This document shows positions 15,102-16,392 of a DNA stretch of 16,392 nucleotides, piece after piece. Made by a program: the position numbers and the translations under genes. Position 1 is the first letter of the stretch, and the number at the start of each line of letters is the position of its first letter. Location of the stretch: assembly GCA_036380695.1 (NCBI GenBank), contig DASVEG010000214.1, forward strand, positions 1 through 16,392, in the 5' to 3' direction. Origin of the DNA: DASVEG01 sp036380695. GTDB taxonomy: Bacteria; Actinomycetota; Acidimicrobiia; Acidimicrobiales; CADCTF01. Under the pieces are notes generated by a model that was not told the origin of the DNA, did no database searches, and was given only the letters and a program-made list of their open reading frames with translations.

Positions 15102-15692
15102 ATGGCTTCGACGAGCCGCGTCGACGGCCGCACCCGACGGGCGCAGCGTACGCGGGCCGGGGTGCTCGACGCGGTGCTCTCGCTCATCGCGGAAGGGGAC
15201 CTGCGCCCGACCGCGCCGCGCATCGCCGAGCGTGCCGGCGTGTCGTTGCGTTCGGTGTTCCAGCACTTCAGCGACCTCGACGCGTTGTTCGCCGAGGCCG
15301 CCGACACCGAGCTGACGAAGATCGCGGGCCGCGTCGACGCCATCGACCCATCCGGTCCGCTCGCCGACCGTATCGATGCCTTCGTGCGGCAACGCGTCCA
15401 CGCGCTGGAGCAGCTCACGCCTGCGAGGCGCGCTGCGTTGCTGCAGGAGCCGACGTCACCGCCTGTCGTCGCCATTCGCGACCGCCTGCTCGCGCTCGGG
15501 CGGGAGGAGGTCGAGCGCACGTTCGCGCCCGAGCTGGACGCGTTGTCGGTGGGTGATCGCGCCGACGTGCTCGACGCGCTCGACGCCGCCGCGAGCTGGC
15601 AGACGTGGGAAGCGCTCCGCGCCCACCAACGCGTACCGCTGCCCCGCGCCCGCCGCGTCGTGACGAGGATGATTCGAGCCCTGCTCGCCTAG
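15102..15692 (+). CDS. TetR/AcrR-family transcriptional regulator
   Basis: A 196-residue DNA-binding regulator. The basic N-terminus (GRTRRAQRTRAGVLDAVLSLI) leads to a helix-turn-helix at about residues 37-58, in which IAERAGVSLRSVFQHFSD is the classic TetR pattern; the recognition helix is VSLRSVFQHF. The remaining helical domain, which would bind an inducer, is unassigned. It is divergent from the sulfatase-like hydrolase and 10 bp upstream of the F420-type oxidoreductase, so either or both may be targets. The ATG at 15102 is preceded by no good Shine-Dalgarno but by TACGAT six bases upstream, suggesting a leaderless transcript. Confidence 0.9.
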   Translation: MASTSRVDGRTRRAQRTRAGVLDAVLSLIAEGDLRPTAPRIAERAGVSLRSVFQHFSDLDALFAEAADTELTKIAGRVDAIDPSGPLADRIDAFVRQRVHALEQLTPARRAALLQEPTSPPVVAIRDRLLALGREEVERTFAPELDALSVGDRADVLDALDAAASWQTWEALRAHQRVPLPRARRVVTRMIRALLA

Positions 15693-15702
15693 CTTCGGCC
15701 GG

Positions 15703-16392
15703 ATGAAGTTCGGGATCGTCTTCGCCAACACCGGCTACGCCGTCACACCAGACGGAGCCCACGCACTCGGAACGCTCGCCGACGACCTCGGCTACGAGTC
15801 GCTCTGGACGGTCGAGCACGTGGTCGTGCCGACGGGCTACGAGTCGGCGTACCCATACTCGCCGTCGGGGAAGATGCCCGGCAGCGAGGACGCGCCCATT
15901 CCCGACCCGCTCATCTGGCTGTCGTTCGTGGCAGCCGCGACCACGCGCGTTCGCCTCGCGACCGGCATCCTGATCCTCCCGCAGCGCAACCCCGTGGTCC
16001 TCGCGAAGGAGCTGGCGACGCTCGACGTGCTCTCGGGTGGCCGCTTGACCCTTGGCGTCGGCATCGGGTGGCTGGCCGAGGAGTTCGACGCGATCGGCGC
16101 GTCGTTCGCCGACCGCGCGGCGACGACCGACGAGCACGTCGAGGCGCTCCGCGCGCTTTGGCAGGAGGGCGAGGCGTCGTTCTCCGGCCGATTCACGAGC
16201 TTCGAGCGCGTGAACATGAACCCGAAGCCAGTGCAACCCGGCGGCCCGCCGATCGTGGTCGGCGGCCACAGCCAGGCGGCCGCTCGGCGCGCGGGACGGA
16301 TCGGCGACGGGTTCTTCCCGGGCCGCGGGTCGGTCGCCGACCTCGTCCCGTTGATCGACACGGCCAAGGCGGCGGCGAAGGACGCGGGCCGC
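15703..16392 (+). CDS. F420-dependent luciferase-like (LLM) oxidoreductase, 5' part
   Basis: The first 230 residues of a bacterial-luciferase-fold (TIM-barrel) oxidoreductase; the gene runs off the right edge. Typical features are the opening MKFGIVFANTGYAV, the early ADDLGYESLWTVEHVVVP, then LATGILILPQRNPVVLAKELATLDVLSGGR-LTLGVGIGW (about residues 87-125), and the later NPKPVQ-PPIVVGG strand before the cofactor site. This pattern fits the F420-dependent LLM group (TIGR03619-like) more than FMN luciferases. It would transfer hydride between F420 and an organic substrate. ATG 15703 lies 10 bp past the tetR stop with only a weak ribosome-binding site (GGCCGG), so it is probably co-transcribed with tetR. 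The remaining C-terminal part, usually about 50-80 residues, is outside the window. Confidence 0.88.
   Translation, partial: MKFGIVFANTGYAVTPDGAHALGTLADDLGYESLWTVEHVVVPTGYESAYPYSPSGKMPGSEDAPIPDPLIWLSFVAAATTRVRLATGILILPQRNPVVLAKELATLDVLSGGRLTLGVGIGWLAEEFDAIGASFADRAATTDEHVEALRALWQEGEASFSGRFTSFERVNMNPKPVQPGGPPIVVGGHSQAAARRAGRIGDGFFPGRGSVADLVPLIDTAKAAAKDAGR

Overview
This is a GC-rich, densely packed chromosomal segment. Its character is actinobacterial: a CsoR-type copper repressor, a MarP-like membrane serine protease, an LppX/LprG-like protein, a GerMN lipoprotein paired with a histidine kinase (as in MtrB-LpqB), an F420-type luciferase-like oxidoreductase, many GTG starts, and several genes with a -10 hexamer 6-8 nt before the start codon (leaderless mRNAs). 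A lineage such as Acidimicrobiia would fit, but that placement is inference. I see no tRNA, rRNA, CRISPR array, insertion sequence or phage gene.

Layout. 1-1615 (+): the end of a molybdate ABC transporter, with the modB 3' part overlapping complete modC. 4597-1626 (-): a copper-resistance operon, csoR, copZ, a 55-residue membrane peptide gene and copA. It starts from a promoter whose spacer is filled by a CsoR-type palindrome. 4629-4690: an imperfect inverted repeat with 26-nt arms that overlaps the -35 of that promoter. 4813-6800 (+): an orphan sensor kinase overlapping a GerMN lipoprotein gene, with no response regulator beside them. 9570-6793 (-): three tightly coupled genes for a benzoylformate-decarboxylase-like ThDP enzyme, a TauE/SafE permease and a DUF1634-like membrane protein. 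9657-11348 (+): an N-acyl-D-amino-acid deacylase-family amidohydrolase, divergent from the ThDP gene across 86 bp. 13479-11370 (-): a MarP-like CvpA-protease fusion, then an LppX/LprG-like membrane-anchored protein. 15027-13526 (-): an alkyl-sulfatase-like metallo-beta-lactamase-fold hydrolase, then a 57-residue two-helix membrane protein. 15102-16392 (+): a TetR regulator divergent from the hydrolase, followed 10 bp later by a truncated F420-dependent oxidoreductase.

How the genes work together. In the cop operon, CsoR would sense Cu(I) and release its own promoter; CopZ would carry Cu(I) to CopA for export, and the 55-residue peptide is made in the same translationally coupled unit. The kinase and GerMN lipoprotein probably form a cell-envelope signalling module. 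The ThDP enzyme, permease and DUF1634 protein overlap so tightly that they probably serve one route, such as cleavage of a 2-oxo acid together with movement of an organic or sulfur-containing anion; the substrate cannot be read from sequence.

Most of the window is recognisable metabolism, transport and regulation, and I do not see a clearly new multi-gene system. The best leads are the ThDP-TauE-DUF1634 operon, the copper promoter with the adjacent long inverted repeat, the 55-residue cop peptide, the kinase without a regulator, and the deacylase with a depleted metal site.
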